From Janibacter sp. HTCC2649 (GTDB lineage: Bacteria > Actinomycetota > Actinomycetes > Actinomycetales > Dermatophilaceae): a stretch of 64,000 nucleotides of DNA. Positions 63,882 through 64,000 of the stretch are shown here, piece by piece. Under the pieces are notes generated by a model. The model was not told where the DNA came from and ran no database searches. It saw only the letters and a list, made by a program, of their open reading frames with translations. The stretch's first letter is position 1. Each line of letters begins with the position of its first letter. The stretch covers positions 992,001 to 1,056,000 of the forward strand of contig NZ_CH672413.1 of assembly GCF_000152705.1 (NCBI RefSeq), written 5' to 3'. A program made the position numbers and the translations under genes.

Positions 63882-64000
63882 GGAGTGACCCGCCAGTACC
63901 GCATCCGGAGCAGGTGCGCGCCGGGACGACCAACCTTGCGCATGGCTGTGCGTGCTCAGTCGCCCTTCGGGCTTCGCGCGCCCAGTTCTTTGACTGCCGC
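63882..64000. other. Right end of window, no gene supported
   Basis: The 119 bases beyond the ggt promoter show a short GCCC-TTC-GGGC hairpin near 63961-63971 and no supported coding region. They may be the end of a gene that continues outside the window. Confidence 0.3.

Overview
The window is high-GC actinobacterial DNA. The conserved blocks hrcA-dnaJ-rsmE-HIT-phoH-ybeY-corC-era and rpsT/holA/lepA/hemW, together with actinobacterial families (DUF3097, DUF3516 helicase, Ddn-like nitroreductase, LAXTG anchor), point to Micrococcales, probably an Intrasporangiaceae-type genome. That placement is inferred from gene content and not tested. No tRNA, rRNA, CRISPR array, transposase or integrase was seen.

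Region 1 (1-13 kb) looks accessory. It starts with the 3' end of a LAXTG cell-wall protein, then a GNAT protein and a MenC/N-acylamino-acid-racemase enzyme, then a large secreted phosphodiester glycosidase/metallophosphatase. A compact module follows (5.75-12.9 kb): an RpiR regulator and an EgtC-like class II amidotransferase on the minus strand, diverging from a glutamine-synthetase-like ligase, an APC permease, a class III aminotransferase and a FluG-type amidohydrolase. The set reads as a pathway that imports an amine, gamma-glutamylates it, transaminates it and removes the glutamyl group. The module is bracketed by two copies of a short sequence from the 3' end of the secreted glycosidase gene, which looks like a recombination scar.

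Region 2 (13-24.7 kb) holds an MHS-family transporter, leuA, an NAD(P)-binding protein, an ASCH-winged helix-HhH protein, dimethylargininase, an ArsR-MFS pair with an operator, a tandem GNAT protein, asd and a BCCT transporter.

Region 3 (24.8-49.4 kb) is largely core: era, corC, ybeY, phoH, HIT, rsmE, dnaJ and hrcA (with a CIRCE element), then hemW, lepA, rpsT and holA. An ECF sigma factor and its membrane partner interrupt the heat-shock/RNA-maturation run. A structured small-RNA candidate lies between hemW and an ornithine-cyclodeaminase-family gene.

Region 4 (49.4-64 kb) has a DinG-type helicase, an SDR and MGH1-like glucosidase pair, a Ski2-like helicase, two GNAT genes, hflX, an RsmC-like methyltransferase and a secreted gamma-glutamyltransferase.

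Three sequence-level patterns run through the window. (a) The octamer GTATGCCG/CGGCATAC occurs about 43 times by hand count, inside genes at the cost of rare codons and inside terminator hairpins. (b) At least 15 genes have a TANNNT -10 box ending exactly 6 or 7 nt before the start codon, the mark of leaderless mRNAs. (c) Many gene ends carry long, near-perfect hairpins, and two hairpin types each occur twice as dispersed repeats.
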